A stretch of 34,094 bases of DNA from SZUA-430 sp964547645 (GCA_964547645.1 CAZJOM010000040.1:1-34094), one strand, 5' to 3'. Positions 23,628-33,027 are shown, numbered from the stretch's first letter. The notes: generated by a model not told the origin, from the letters alone. A program made the numbers and translations.

Positions 23628-25241
23628 GTGAAAGACCCGGGCGAGGATCCGAAACCGCTGTCCAGCGGGCTTAGAGAAGAGACAATGCCTAGTTCGAACC
23701 GAGTCATAATTTTCGACACCACATTGCGCGACGGCGAGCAATCGCCGGGTGCTGCGATGAATCTTGACGAGAAATTGAAGATCGCCGACATGCTCGAAGA
23801 GCTTGGCGTCGATGTCATCGAAGCGGGGTTTCCGATTTCGTCGAACGGCGATTTCGAGGCCGTTTATGAGATCGCCAAGCGCGCGAAGACGTCCGTGATC
23901 TGCGGGCTTGCGCGGGCAGGCGTGAAGGACATCGATCGCGCGGCCGAAGCGCTGAAGCCGGCGAAGCGTGCGCGTATCCACACGTTCATCTCCACCAGCC
24001 CCGTGCATATGAAGCACAAGCTGCAGATGGAGCCGCATCAGGTGCTTGAGGCGGTGATCGGCAGCGTGACGCGAGCGCGCAACCACGTCGAGGACGTCGA
24101 GTGGTCGGCGGAAGACGCGACGCGCACGGAGTTCGATTTCCTCTGCCGCTGCGTCGAAGCCGCAATCAAGGCGGGTGCCACGACGATCAACATCCCGGAC
24201 ACCGTCGGCTACGCCATTCCGGCGGAATACGGCGCGTTGTTCCGGGCGCTGATCAACAAGGTGCCGGGGGCGGAAAAGGTCAACTTCTCGACCCATTGCC
24301 ACAACGATTTGGGGCTCGCCGTCGCCAACTCGCTCGCCGGCGTTGCCGCTGGGGCGCGGCAGGTCGAGTGCACAATCAACGGCATCGGCGAGCGGGCGGG
24401 TAATGCCGCGCTTGAGGAAATCGTGATGGCGCTCAAGGTTCGCGCCGACATTCTGCCGTTTTCTTCGGGCATCGATAGCGTGTCGATTTCGCGCGCGTCG
24501 AAGATGGTGTCGAACGTTACAGGGTTCCCGATCCAGTACAACAAGGCCATCGTGGGCAAGAACGCCTTCGCACACGAGTCGGGTATTCACCAGGACGGGA
24601 TGCTGAAGAATACGCAGACCTACGAGATCATGACGCCGGAGTCGGTCGGCGTTGCGAAGACGTCCCTCGTGCTTGGCAAGCTGTCCGGACGGCACGCGTT
24701 CAAGGATAAGCTTGAGGCGATGGGCTATGAGATGGGTGGGAACGCGCTCGAAGAGGCGTTCAAGCGCTTCAAGGATCTTGCCGACAAGAAGAAGCACGTG
24801 TTCGACGAAGACATTGCGGCGCTTGTCGATGACGAGATCGCGCGCGGTCAGGATCGGATTCAGTTCGTGAACATGCGCGTGGTGGCCGGCACATTCGGGC
24901 CGCAGAGTGCGGAGCTTGAGTTGTCGGTCGATGGCACGACGCGGCTTGGCGTGGCGCGCGGCGATGGCCCGGTCGATGCGATCTTCAACGCCATCAAGGC
25001 GCTGTTTCCGCACGAAGCGCAGCTCGTGCTGTTCGAAGTGCACGCGGTGACGGAGGGTACGGACGCGCAGGCCGGCGTGACCGTGCGACTTGCGGAGGAC
25101 GGCAAGAGCGTGACCGGGCGCTCGTCGGATACGGACACGTTGGTGTCTGCAGCCAAGGCTTATGTGCATGCGTTGAATAAGCTTCTCGTGAAGCGGCAAA
25201 AAACAGCGCCGGAGGCGCTGGTTGCGTTGCGAGGGGTCTAG
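23628..25241 (+). CDS. leuA: 2-isopropylmalate synthase
   Basis: LeuA condenses acetyl-CoA with 2-ketoisovalerate, the first committed step of leucine synthesis. The catalytic TIM barrel shows FDTTLRDGEQSPG and the metal-binding HCHND in FSTHCHNDLGLAVANS. Next come the NGIGERAGNAALEE loop, the GIHQDGMLKN segment and a C-terminal LeuA dimer domain that gives leucine feedback control. Two starts are possible. GTG 23628 (537 residues) has AGGGG six bases upstream within the leader stem. ATG 23685 (518 residues, MPSSNRVIIFDTT) has AGAAGAG upstream and fits the usual family length. I annotate the longer frame because of the leader structure. Confidence 0.95.
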   Translation: MKDPGEDPKPLSSGLREETMPSSNRVIIFDTTLRDGEQSPGAAMNLDEKLKIADMLEELGVDVIEAGFPISSNGDFEAVYEIAKRAKTSVICGLARAGVKDIDRAAEALKPAKRARIHTFISTSPVHMKHKLQMEPHQVLEAVIGSVTRARNHVEDVEWSAEDATRTEFDFLCRCVEAAIKAGATTINIPDTVGYAIPAEYGALFRALINKVPGAEKVNFSTHCHNDLGLAVANSLAGVAAGARQVECTINGIGERAGNAALEEIVMALKVRADILPFSSGIDSVSISRASKMVSNVTGFPIQYNKAIVGKNAFAHESGIHQDGMLKNTQTYEIMTPESVGVAKTSLVLGKLSGRHAFKDKLEAMGYEMGGNALEEAFKRFKDLADKKKHVFDEDIAALVDDEIARGQDRIQFVNMRVVAGTFGPQSAELELSVDGTTRLGVARGDGPVDAIFNAIKALFPHEAQLVLFEVHAVTEGTDAQAGVTVRLAEDGKSVTGRSSDTDTLVSAAKAYVHALNKLLVKRQKTAPEALVALRGV

Positions 25242-25259
25242 TCCATAACAACAACCAGC

Positions 25260-25286
25260 GGCGGATGCTTTCAGGGAGCGTCCGCC
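25260..25286 (+). terminator. stem-loop between leuA and mreB
   Basis: GGCGGATGC (25260-25268) pairs with GCGTCCGCC (25278-25286), 9 bp with one G-U and a 9-nt loop, 18 bp after the leuA stop and before the mreB ribosome site. There is no T run, so it could be a weak or Rho-assisted terminator, or an mRNA processing site. Confidence 0.4.
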
Positions 25287-25311
25287 GAACAAGGGCGGAG
25301 AGAGAAGTCAG

Positions 25312-26355
25312 ATGTTTTCGAGTTTGCTTGGAATGCTGTCGTCGGACATGGCGATCGATCTTGGAACGGCGAATACGCTGGTCTACGTGAAAGGCCGCGG
25401 GATCGTTCTGAACGAGCCGTCGGTCGTTGCCATCATGAACAAGGGCGGCAAGAAGCAGGTGCTCGAAGTGGGCAACGCGGCAAAGATGATGCTGGGCCGT
25501 ACCCCGGGCAACATCGAAGCGATCCGGCCGATGCGCGATGGCGTGATCGCCGACTTCGAAGTTGCCGAGGAAATGATCAAGCACTTCATCCGCAAAGTTC
25601 ACAACCGGCGTTCGTTCGCGAATCCGATGATCATTATCTGCGTACCCTCAGGTGCCACGGCGGTGGAGCGGCGGGCGATTCAGGAGTCGGCTCTGTCGGC
25701 CGGCGCGCGGCGCGTCTATCTGATCGAAGAGCCGATGGCGGCGGCGATCGGTGCCAATCTGCCGGTGACGGAAGCCACGGGCTCGATGATCGTCGATATC
25801 GGCGGCGGTACGACGGAAGTGGCGGTGCTCTCGCTTGGCGGCATCGTCTATGCGCGTTCGGTGCGCGTGGGCGGCGACAAGATGGACGACGCGATCATTT
25901 CCTACATTCGCCGGCACCATAACTTGCTGGTCGGCGAAGCGTCGGCGGAGCGGATCAAGAAGGAAGTCGGTTGTGCGCGCGCCCCGGACAAGGCGCAGGA
26001 AGTGCGCATCGAAATCAAAGGCCGCGATCTTCTGAACGGCGTGCCGAAGGAAATTTCGCTGAGCCAAGCGCAGATCGCCGACGCGCTGCAGGAGCCGGTG
26101 AGCCAGATCATTGAGGCCGTGAAAGTGGCGCTGGAAGCGACGCCGCCGGAACTGGCCGCGGATATTGTCGATAAGGGCATCGTGCTGACCGGTGGCGGGG
26201 CGCTGTTGACAAATCTCGACCAGGTGTTGCGCGACGAAACGGGTCTTCCCGTCTCGATTGCGGACGAACCGCTGTCTTGCGTGGCTTTGGGGACAGGCAA
26301 GGTGTTGGAGCACATCAACACGCATAAGCAGGTGCTTTCGTCGGTGTACTACTGA
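25312..26355 (+). CDS. mreB: rod shape-determining protein MreB
   Basis: Bacterial actin that forms membrane-associated filaments and guides the elongasome. The 347 residues are of standard length. They start with an amphipathic N-terminus (MFSSLLGMLSSDMAIDLGTANTLVY, which includes phosphate loop 1), then carry phosphate 2 (DIGGGTTEVAVLS), the EEPMAAAIGANLPV connect region and the adenosine motif (VLTGGGALLTNLD). A purine-rich ribosome site (GGAGAGAGAAG) precedes the ATG. It is the first gene of the mreBCD-mrdA-rodA run. Confidence 0.98.
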   Translation: MFSSLLGMLSSDMAIDLGTANTLVYVKGRGIVLNEPSVVAIMNKGGKKQVLEVGNAAKMMLGRTPGNIEAIRPMRDGVIADFEVAEEMIKHFIRKVHNRRSFANPMIIICVPSGATAVERRAIQESALSAGARRVYLIEEPMAAAIGANLPVTEATGSMIVDIGGGTTEVAVLSLGGIVYARSVRVGGDKMDDAIISYIRRHHNLLVGEASAERIKKEVGCARAPDKAQEVRIEIKGRDLLNGVPKEISLSQAQIADALQEPVSQIIEAVKVALEATPPELAADIVDKGIVLTGGGALLTNLDQVLRDETGLPVSIADEPLSCVALGTGKVLEHINTHKQVLSSVYY

Positions 26356-26429
26356 TCTATTGTCGGGCTGGCGCGCAGATTCGGGGGAGTGCGCGCCTTG
26401 GTTGATGAAGCAAAGGTGACGAGTTGGCG

Positions 26430-27389
26430 ATGGCGTGGGACCGCAGACGCCGCAGAGCCTCAGATTCAGGTCCGTTCGCGTTCATCGCGCAGAACCTGAC
26501 GCTGGCTGCGCTCACGGTCGTGGCGCTTGGCGTTCTGATCGTCGCGCGGGCGCAGGACGGCTTGTTCGAGTCGACGCGCGAGGCGTTGAACGATGCCAGC
26601 GTTCCGGTCATGGAATTGTTCGCCGCGCCATCGGCGGAGTTCAAGCGCTGGAGCGAGGGTGTCGGCTCGTTCTTTTCCGTCTACGAAGAAAATCAGCGGC
26701 TGCGCGAAGAGGTCGAGCGGCTGCAGACGGCGCAGAGCCAGCTCGCCGACATGCAGCGCAAGGTGCAGCGCTATGAGCAGCTGTTGAAGGTGCCCTCCGA
26801 CGCGTCGGTGACGTCCGTCGCCGCGCGCGTGATCGCGGACGCGACGGGGCCGTTCGTGCATACGGTTTTGATCAACGCCGGGCGCAATGAGGGCGTGGCG
26901 AAGGGTCAGGCCGTCGTCGATGAGCGCGGGCTTTTGGGCCGGGTGATTACGACCGGCAATCGGTCGGCGCGCGTGTTGCTGCTGACCGATTTGAACAGTC
27001 GCGTGCCGGTGATGATCGAAGGCGCGAACCTGAAAGCGATTTTGGCCGGCGACAATTCGGGACAGCCGGTGCTTGAGTATTTGCCGCCGGGCTCGCGGAT
27101 CACGGCGGGGGCGCGCGTGATCACGACGCCGGACGGCGGTGTGTTTCCGCCGGGCGTTGCGGTCGGTGTGGTCGCGAACGCGAAGGCGCCGCGCGTCGAT
27201 CTCTTCACCGTCGAAGGGCGAGCGGACTTCGTGCGGGTGATGAAGTACACGGCGCCGGTTGACGTCGACAACGCGGCGCCGGAGCCGCTGCCGGGCTCGA
27301 TCGATCCGACGAAGCCGAAGACTACGCCTGCGCCGACGGCGGCACCTGCGACGACCGCCGCGCCGGCGCGTCCGATACCGGCGACGTAG
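26430..27389 (+). CDS. mreC: rod shape-determining protein MreC
   Basis: Bitopic inner-membrane protein whose periplasmic beta-domains activate PBP2. The 319 residues comprise a basic start (WDRRRRRA), one membrane helix (about residues 20-40), a coiled coil (about 85-118, ENQRLREEVERLQTAQ), the two-barrel domain with VIADATGPF and NAGRNEGV, and a low-complexity Pro/Thr/Ala tail. TTG at 26424, five bases after AAGGTG, is an alternative start that adds two residues. The last 40 residues (repeated AP/TT) are likely disordered. Confidence 0.94.
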   Translation: MAWDRRRRRASDSGPFAFIAQNLTLAALTVVALGVLIVARAQDGLFESTREALNDASVPVMELFAAPSAEFKRWSEGVGSFFSVYEENQRLREEVERLQTAQSQLADMQRKVQRYEQLLKVPSDASVTSVAARVIADATGPFVHTVLINAGRNEGVAKGQAVVDERGLLGRVITTGNRSARVLLLTDLNSRVPVMIEGANLKAILAGDNSGQPVLEYLPPGSRITAGARVITTPDGGVFPPGVAVGVVANAKAPRVDLFTVEGRADFVRVMKYTAPVDVDNAAPEPLPGSIDPTKPKTTPAPTAAPATTAAPARPIPAT

Positions 27390-27392
27390 ATC

Positions 27393-27926
27393 ATGCTCGA
27401 GTATCTGCAAGTTGCTGTCCTTTGGTTGTCGCGCCGGCTTTGGTTGTCGCTGCCGTTCTTGATGACGGCTGCGGTCATGATCTTGGCGCTGGCGCCGATG
27501 AACTTGTTGGGCGGAACGATTCCGGCCCCCGACATCGCGCTTGCGGCAGTGTTCTTTTGGGCGATCTACGGGCCGGGGTTCTTGCCGCCGTGGGCTGTGT
27601 TTCTGTTGGGCTTGGGGCAGGATTTTACGAGCGGAACGCCGATCGGGTTTTGGGCGCTGATCTATCTGCTCGCGTACGGCTTTACCCTGTCGCAGCGCGT
27701 GTTCTTCATCGGACGGACCCTGCGGGGCGTTTGGTTGGGCTTTGCGGTGGTTGCTTTCCTCACTGCTGCCGTGACGTGGCTTGCGGGTTCGGTCGTCTAT
27801 GCGCGTTGGTTGCCGGCGGGCGATATCTATTTCCAGGCGCTGATTTCGGTCGCGGTGTTTCCGTTGGTGTCGAAGGTGTTCACGCTGATGCGGCGGATGC
27901 TGACGACCGCGCGCGAAGCGATATGA
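27393..27926 (+). CDS. mreD: rod shape-determining protein MreD
   Basis: Integral membrane partner of MreC and MreB. The 177 residues have five to six hydrophobic segments and the typical central GQDFTSGTPIGFWALIYLLA segment. The gene begins four bases after the mreC stop and is followed by mrdA after 13 bases. Sequence conservation in MreD is low, so the call relies strongly on position and topology. Confidence 0.92.
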   Translation: MLEYLQVAVLWLSRRLWLSLPFLMTAAVMILALAPMNLLGGTIPAPDIALAAVFFWAIYGPGFLPPWAVFLLGLGQDFTSGTPIGFWALIYLLAYGFTLSQRVFFIGRTLRGVWLGFAVVAFLTAAVTWLAGSVVYARWLPAGDIYFQALISVAVFPLVSKVFTLMRRMLTTAREAI

Positions 27927-27939
27927 GGCGCGACCTGTC

Positions 27940-29811
27940 ATGATGGACGGACGCGACAGTGTTCGGTACCGGGCGTTCACGCGACGCACCGCGATGCTGT
28001 CGGCGGGCACGATCGGGCTGTTCACGCTGCTGACGGGGCGGATGTTTCAGCTTTCGGTCTTGCAGCGCGAGCAGTTCGCGATGCTGGCTGAAGACAACCG
28101 CGTCAACTTGCAGCTGATCGCGCCGCGGCGGGGGCGCGTTTACGACCGCACGGGCGTCGAGCTTGCGAACACGTCGCAGAATTTTCGCGTTCTGATCGTG
28201 CCGGAGCAGGCGAAGGACGTGCGCGCCGTGCTGCAGAAGCTCTCGCAGCTGATCCCGCTGTCGCCGCAGCGTATGCAGCGCGTGTTGCGCGACGCAGCGC
28301 GCGGCAAGCCGTTCAACCCGGTGTTGGTGGCCGAGGGTCTCGAGTGGGCGGACTTCGCAAAGGTCAACATCAACCAACCCGATCTGCCGGGTATCGAGCC
28401 GGATGTCGGCGAATTGCGCGCCTATCCGTTCGGGCCGTGGTTGAGCCACGTGCTGGGCTATGTCGCCGGCGTGACGGACAAGGATATCGAGGAAGAGCCG
28501 GAGTTGCTGTCGCTGCCCGGCTTTCGCATCGGACGCTCGGGCGTCGAGCGTGCGGCGGACAATGCGCTGCGCGGCAAGCCCGGTGCGGCGCAGGTCGAGG
28601 TGAATGCGCATGGCCGCGTGATCCGCGAACTTTCGCGGCGCGAAGGCACGGTCGGTCAGGACGTCGTGCTGTCGCTCGACATGGAAGTGCAGAAGCTGGC
28701 GCAAGAGCGCCTGGTCGGGCAGAGCGCATCGGCGATCGTGATGGACGTGAACACGGGCGAGATCATCTCCATCGTCTCGGCGCCGGGGTATGATCCGAGC
28801 GCCTTCACGACGACGGTGACGCAGGCGGTTTGGAAACAACTGAACGAAGACGAGCTTAAGCCGCTGCTGAACAAGGCGATCACCGGGATCTATCCGCCGG
28901 GCTCGACATTCAAGCCGGTCGTTGCGTTGGCGGGGCTCGCGTCGGGCGCGATGGATCCGAAGCGCCGTGTGCACTGTTCGGGCGGCGTGGCGCTCGGCAA
29001 TCACGTGTTCCACTGCTGGAAAAAGGGTGGGCACGGCTCGATGGACATGCATTCGGCCATCAAGAATTCCTGCGACGTCTATTTCTACGAGTGCGCGCGG
29101 CGTACCGGGATCGAGGCGATTGCCGCGATGAGCCGCAAGTTCGGGTTGGGGCAGATCTACGGCCTGGAAATTCCGGGCGAGAAGTCGGGGTTGGTGCCCG
29201 ATCCGGCGTGGAAGCTTCGCGCGCGCAAGGACATTTGGCGCGACGGCGACACCTACAATGTCGGCATCGGTCAAGGCGCGCTGCAGGTGACGCCGCTGCA
29301 GCTTTGCGTTATGGCGGCGAGGCTTGCGAACGGCGGCAAGGCTGTGATCCCGCACGTGATCCGCACGTTCAGCGGGCAAGAGCGGCCGCGGCCGGAGCCG
29401 GAAGATATGGGGCTGGACCCGGAGCATGTCGCGATCGTGCACGGCGGCATGGATGCGGTGACGAACCAAGGCGGCACGGCCGCGCGCTCGCGCATCGACA
29501 TCGAAGGTTTCGACATGGCGGGCAAGACCGGCACGGCGCAGGTGCGGCGGCTGACTGCGGAGTTGCGCGGGCGCAGCGCGGACTCGATCCCGTGGAAGTT
29601 CCGCGATCACGCGCTCTTTGTGGCGTTCGCGCCGGTGATCAAGCCGCGCTACGCGATCTCGGTCGTGGTCGAGCACGGCGGTGGCGGGTCCAAGGTGGCG
29701 GCGCCGATTGCGAAGGACATTATGACGTTGGTCGCGCAGCGCGATCCGACGGCGAAAAAGCTCTTCGTGCCGCCGGTCAGGATGGCAGCGTCCATCCAAG
29801 GCAAGGGCTAA
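27940..29811 (+). CDS. mrdA: penicillin-binding protein 2 (elongasome transpeptidase)
   Basis: Class B PBP that crosslinks lateral-wall peptidoglycan with RodA. The 623 residues have an N-terminal membrane anchor (about 22-42), a pedestal domain (RGRVYDRTGVELANTS) and a transpeptidase domain. The transpeptidase carries the nucleophile Ser322 in PPGSTFKP (SxxK), the SxN-type motif in KNSCDVYFY (Ser-Cys-Asp, as in many PBP2) and KTG at 529-531 (MAGKTGTAQV). ATGATG at 27940 is the start. A long minus-strand open frame across this gene and rodA is a high-GC shadow. Confidence 0.97.
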   Translation: MMDGRDSVRYRAFTRRTAMLSAGTIGLFTLLTGRMFQLSVLQREQFAMLAEDNRVNLQLIAPRRGRVYDRTGVELANTSQNFRVLIVPEQAKDVRAVLQKLSQLIPLSPQRMQRVLRDAARGKPFNPVLVAEGLEWADFAKVNINQPDLPGIEPDVGELRAYPFGPWLSHVLGYVAGVTDKDIEEEPELLSLPGFRIGRSGVERAADNALRGKPGAAQVEVNAHGRVIRELSRREGTVGQDVVLSLDMEVQKLAQERLVGQSASAIVMDVNTGEIISIVSAPGYDPSAFTTTVTQAVWKQLNEDELKPLLNKAITGIYPPGSTFKPVVALAGLASGAMDPKRRVHCSGGVALGNHVFHCWKKGGHGSMDMHSAIKNSCDVYFYECARRTGIEAIAAMSRKFGLGQIYGLEIPGEKSGLVPDPAWKLRARKDIWRDGDTYNVGIGQGALQVTPLQLCVMAARLANGGKAVIPHVIRTFSGQERPRPEPEDMGLDPEHVAIVHGGMDAVTNQGGTAARSRIDIEGFDMAGKTGTAQVRRLTAELRGRSADSIPWKFRDHALFVAFAPVIKPRYAISVVVEHGGGGSKVAAPIAKDIMTLVAQRDPTAKKLFVPPVRMAASIQGKG

Positions 29812-29817
29812 GGCGCG

Positions 29818-30975
29818 ATGCCGCTGAACGAGCAATACGGGTCGTCCGGCCGAGAGCTTCGGCTTATGGGCAAATTGCGAACGCTCGACTGGACGCTGGT
29901 GACTTTGATCTCCGCGGTCTGTGGGATCGGGTTTGCGCTGCTCTATTCGGTTGCGGGCGGCAGTTTCGAGCCGTGGGCGGATCGGCAGATCCTGCGCTTT
30001 GCGGTCGGCATTGTGGTGATGCTCGCGATTGCCAGCATCGACATCAGGTGGTGGTTCCAACTCGCTTATCCGATTTACGGGGTGACGTTCTTGCTTTTGA
30101 TCGCGGTCGAGTTTGTCGGACGCGTCGGCAAGGGGGCGGAGCGGTGGATCGACATCGGACCGTTGCAGCTGCAGCCGTCGGAGCTGATGAAGATCGCCGT
30201 GATCTTGGCGCTGTCGCGGTTTCTGCACGGCGTGCTGCTTGAGGATGTGTCCCGGCCGACGCGGTTGATCCCGGCGTTGCTGTTGATTGCGCTTCCGGCG
30301 GGAATGGTTTTGCTGCAGCCAAATTTGGGGACGGCGACGATCATCATCGCGGGCGGGTGCGGGCTGATCTTTTTGGCGGGGCTCAGCTGGAAGATCATCT
30401 TGCCGGTGGTGGCGCTGATCGCGGTTGCGGTGCCGGTCGGGTGGGAGTTTGCGCTGAAGGACTATCAGAAGCAGCGCGTCTATACGTTTCTCGATCCGGA
30501 GTCCGACCCGCTGGGCGCCGGCTACAACATCACGCAGTCGAAGATCGCGCTGGGATCGGGCGGGATTTTCGGCAAAGGGTTCGGCGAGGGCACGCAGAGC
30601 CGGCTGAACTTCCTGCCGGAGAAGCAGACCGATTTCATCTTCACGGTGCTTGGGGAAGAGTTCGGGCTGTTCGGGCTTTTGATCCTGATGGGGCTCTATA
30701 CCGGGATCCTGGGGCGCGGGGTTGCGATCGCGATGGACGCGCGAAGTCAGTTCGGTCGGCTCGTCGCGATGGGTATCTGTTTGAACTTCCTGCTCTACAT
30801 TTTGATCAACACGTCGATGTCGATGGGGCTGATCCCAGTGGTGGGCATTCCGCTGCCGCTGGTGAGCTACGGCGGGACGGCGCTGCTCACGGTGCTGTTC
30901 GGGTTCGGGTTGCTGCTCAGCGTGCAGGTGCACCGGGGGATCGATATCCCAAGGTCGGCGGCGGCGCTGTGGTGA
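29818..30975 (+). CDS. rodA: peptidoglycan glycosyltransferase RodA
   Basis: SEDS-family polymerase that extends glycan strands from lipid II, paired with PBP2. The 385 residues have about ten membrane helices. Family motifs are RWIDIGPLQLQPSELMKIA, LLQPNLGTA, the extracytoplasmic loop YNITQSKIALGSGGIFGKG with FLPEKQTDFIF, and the C-terminal PLPLVSYGGTALLT. It starts six bases after mrdA and ends 10 bases before a convergent gene, so it closes the operon. The N-terminus (MPLNEQYGSSG) is soluble. An internal ATG at residue 17 is also possible. Confidence 0.97.
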   Translation: MPLNEQYGSSGRELRLMGKLRTLDWTLVTLISAVCGIGFALLYSVAGGSFEPWADRQILRFAVGIVVMLAIASIDIRWWFQLAYPIYGVTFLLLIAVEFVGRVGKGAERWIDIGPLQLQPSELMKIAVILALSRFLHGVLLEDVSRPTRLIPALLLIALPAGMVLLQPNLGTATIIIAGGCGLIFLAGLSWKIILPVVALIAVAVPVGWEFALKDYQKQRVYTFLDPESDPLGAGYNITQSKIALGSGGIFGKGFGEGTQSRLNFLPEKQTDFIFTVLGEEFGLFGLLILMGLYTGILGRGVAIAMDARSQFGRLVAMGICLNFLLYILINTSMSMGLIPVVGIPLPLVSYGGTALLTVLFGFGLLLSVQVHRGIDIPRSAAALW

Positions 30976-30985
30976 ATCTTCTTTC

Positions 30986-31915
30986 TTACTTCGGTGAGCG
31001 ACGGAGGCGGCGCCAGAGCCAGCGTGTGGCGAAGAAGCCGATGAGGAAGACCGGTATCCACGGGACGATGCCGACGATGAGCGCGAGTGCGGCCGCGCCG
31101 CTTCCCGCCATGACGCGCAGCGAGTTTTGCCAGACGTCGCGCACGGGCTGAAACGCGTCGCTTGCGGTCGATTGCGCTTCGAACGAGATCGAGAGGTTTT
31201 CCTTGGCGATGCGTTCGGCGAGGTCGCGTTGTTGCGCTTCGATTTGTTCGATCGAGGCTTGGGTCTGCGAGATTTCGCCTTCGATCTTGATCAGGTCTTC
31301 GGTTTTGCCGCCGCGTTTCGACAGCTCCATCATCCGGTCGCGGTAGTTCTTGAGCTGCGCCAGGCGGCTGTCGAGGTCCTGCACCTGGCTGGTCACGTTT
31401 TGGGCGGCGGTCGAGCGGGCTTTGACGACGACGTCGTCTTTGTTTTCGTCCGGCAGCGGTTCGGTCAGGCTGCGTTCGAAAACCTCGACGCTGTCGTGCG
31501 GCAACGCGACGGAGAGGTTTGCGACCGGGAGCGGCGCATCCGGCGCGCCGAGCAATTGGAACGACGCTGACATGACTTTGCACTTCAAGGCCGCGTCGTT
31601 GAGACACTTGTTGCGCGCGCGTTCGAAGCGCAAGCGGATGAAGTCGCTCGCCATCGAAACGGTCATGTTGTGGTCGTAGACGTAGGACTCGCCGGATTGC
31701 TTCTTCAGCGTGCCGTCGTTGCCGCCGATGATGCCGCGGGACCCGGTCGTCGCGACGACGCTCATCTCCATCGGTGCGGGCGGGGCGGCCGGCGCGACCG
31801 CGTCGGTGGCCGCGTAGCCGTAACTGCCGCTTTCTTTCGCTTGCTGTTCCTCGCTCTGACCGCAGGCGGTGAGGGCGGTGGTGCAGAGGAGCAGGGCGAT
31901 GGCGGCGCGTGACAT
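30986..31915 (-). CDS. DUF4349-type lipoprotein with coiled coil and C-terminal helix
   Basis: 309 residues. A lipoprotein signal peptide has lipobox LTAC (Cys18), and an Ala/Pro-rich linker follows. A globular part contains DHNMTVSM and PVANLSVALP, then a coiled coil (about 190-255, LDSRLAQLKNYRDRM to DLAERIAKENL). A C-terminal membrane helix pair (about 265-300) ends in basic WLWRRLRRSPK. This architecture fits the DUF4349 family, envelope proteins of unknown role. GGAGAA five bases before the ATG supports the start. A lipid anchor plus a C-terminal transmembrane segment would tether both ends to the inner membrane. Confidence 0.82.
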   Translation of the reverse strand: MSRAAIALLLCTTALTACGQSEEQQAKESGSYGYAATDAVAPAAPPAPMEMSVVATTGSRGIIGGNDGTLKKQSGESYVYDHNMTVSMASDFIRLRFERARNKCLNDAALKCKVMSASFQLLGAPDAPLPVANLSVALPHDSVEVFERSLTEPLPDENKDDVVVKARSTAAQNVTSQVQDLDSRLAQLKNYRDRMMELSKRGGKTEDLIKIEGEISQTQASIEQIEAQQRDLAERIAKENLSISFEAQSTASDAFQPVRDVWQNSLRVMAGSGAAALALIVGIVPWIPVFLIGFFATRWLWRRLRRSPK

Positions 31916-32032
31916 GTGGGTTCTCCCTAGGTAGTGCCGCCACTATGACCGCAATTGTGGCCAAGGCTGGACAAACGTGTGGCGGTGGGCGACACGTGGC
32001 GCCGTGTCGCAACAAGCCAAGGCTAACCAACC

Positions 32033-32806
32033 ATGCGGAATTTGTTCTCCCTCGAAGGGCGCACGGCGCTCGTCACCGGCGGCTCGCGCGGGATCGGCAA
32101 GATGATCGCCGCCGGCTTCGTGGCGCAGGGCGCCAAGGTCTACATCTCCTCGCGTAAGGCGGAGGCCTGCGAAGCGACGGCGAAGGAACTCTCGGCCGGC
32201 GGCGGCACGTGCATTCCGCTTGCGCTCGATATCTCGAATGTCGGCGGGGCGCGCTCGCTCGCGGCGACATTGGGCTCGCGCGAGAAGAAGCTCGACATTC
32301 TGGTCAACAACGCGGGCGCGGCGTGGCTGGAGAAGTTCGACGCGTTTCCGGAGAAGGGCTGGGACAAGGTCATGGACCTGAACCTGAAGTCGCCGTTCTT
32401 TCTGACGCAAGCGTTGCATGGGTTGCTGCGCGAGGCGGCGCGGGCAGGGCGGCCGGCGAAGGTGATCAACATCGCCTCGATCGACGGGGTCAGCGTCAAT
32501 CCGCAGGAGACCTATTCCTATGCCGCGTCGAAGGCGGGGCTCATTCATCTGACCAAGCGCATGTCGCTGAAGCTGATCGAGGACAACATCGTCGTCTCCG
32601 CGATTGCGCCCGGCGCGTTCCAGTCCGACATGAACATCGACGCGCGCGACCGGCCGGAGGCCGTGGCCAAGCGCATCCCGGCGAAGCGGATCGGGCGGGA
32701 CGAGGACATGGCGGGGGCGGCGATCTTCCTGGCCTCCCAGGCCGGCGACTACGTCGTCGGGGCGACGCTGGTCGTGGACGGCGGGGTCAGTTTGGCGCGG
32801 GAGTAG
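32033..32806 (+). CDS. SDR-family oxidoreductase
   Basis: Classical short-chain dehydrogenase/reductase of 257 residues. It has the cofactor motif TGGSRGIG (15-22), the structural NNAG (92-95) and catalytic Ser149, Tyr163 and Lys167 (YSYAASK). Arg at TGGSR and a following SSR segment suggest NADP(H). The C-terminus (GATLVVDGGVSLARE) is typical of 3-ketoacyl-reductase-like or gluconate dehydrogenase-like members. The substrate is not predictable. It diverges from the lipoprotein gene over 117 bp. Confidence 0.88.
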   Translation: MRNLFSLEGRTALVTGGSRGIGKMIAAGFVAQGAKVYISSRKAEACEATAKELSAGGGTCIPLALDISNVGGARSLAATLGSREKKLDILVNNAGAAWLEKFDAFPEKGWDKVMDLNLKSPFFLTQALHGLLREAARAGRPAKVINIASIDGVSVNPQETYSYAASKAGLIHLTKRMSLKLIEDNIVVSAIAPGAFQSDMNIDARDRPEAVAKRIPAKRIGRDEDMAGAAIFLASQAGDYVVGATLVVDGGVSLARE

Positions 32807-32867
32807 GCGGCAAAAGCGGCCGCGTTTGCGCCGGGGCGGACAGGTTGTCCGGGGCAGACGTGTTTCC

Positions 32868-32896
32868 TGGACAGAGGGGGGCGAGGTTGCTATACG
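32868..32896 (+). promoter_or_regulatory. sigma70-type promoter of tRNA-Lys
   Basis: TGGACA (32868-32873), a 17-bp spacer and TATACG (32891-32896), followed by a GC-rich discriminator (CACGCCC). The start site would fall near 32903, about 50 nt before the tRNA. The GC-rich discriminator fits a growth-rate-controlled stable RNA promoter. Confidence 0.5.
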
Positions 32897-32951
32897 CACG
32901 CCCTCTTCGCGCCCCTCGCAGGGCGCGAATGGCCGCCCTTTGGGCCCGGCC

Positions 32952-33027
<76 letters not shown>

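Noticed and set aside
23544..25292. 582-codon minus-strand frame opposite leuA
   Set aside because: Arg/His-rich shadow of leuA with no family features or ribosome site.
27880..30933. 1017-codon open frame on the minus strand opposite mrdA and rodA
   Set aside because: It is Arg/His/Pro-rich, has no recognisable domain and mirrors the codon periodicity of two certain genes; it is a high-GC antisense shadow.
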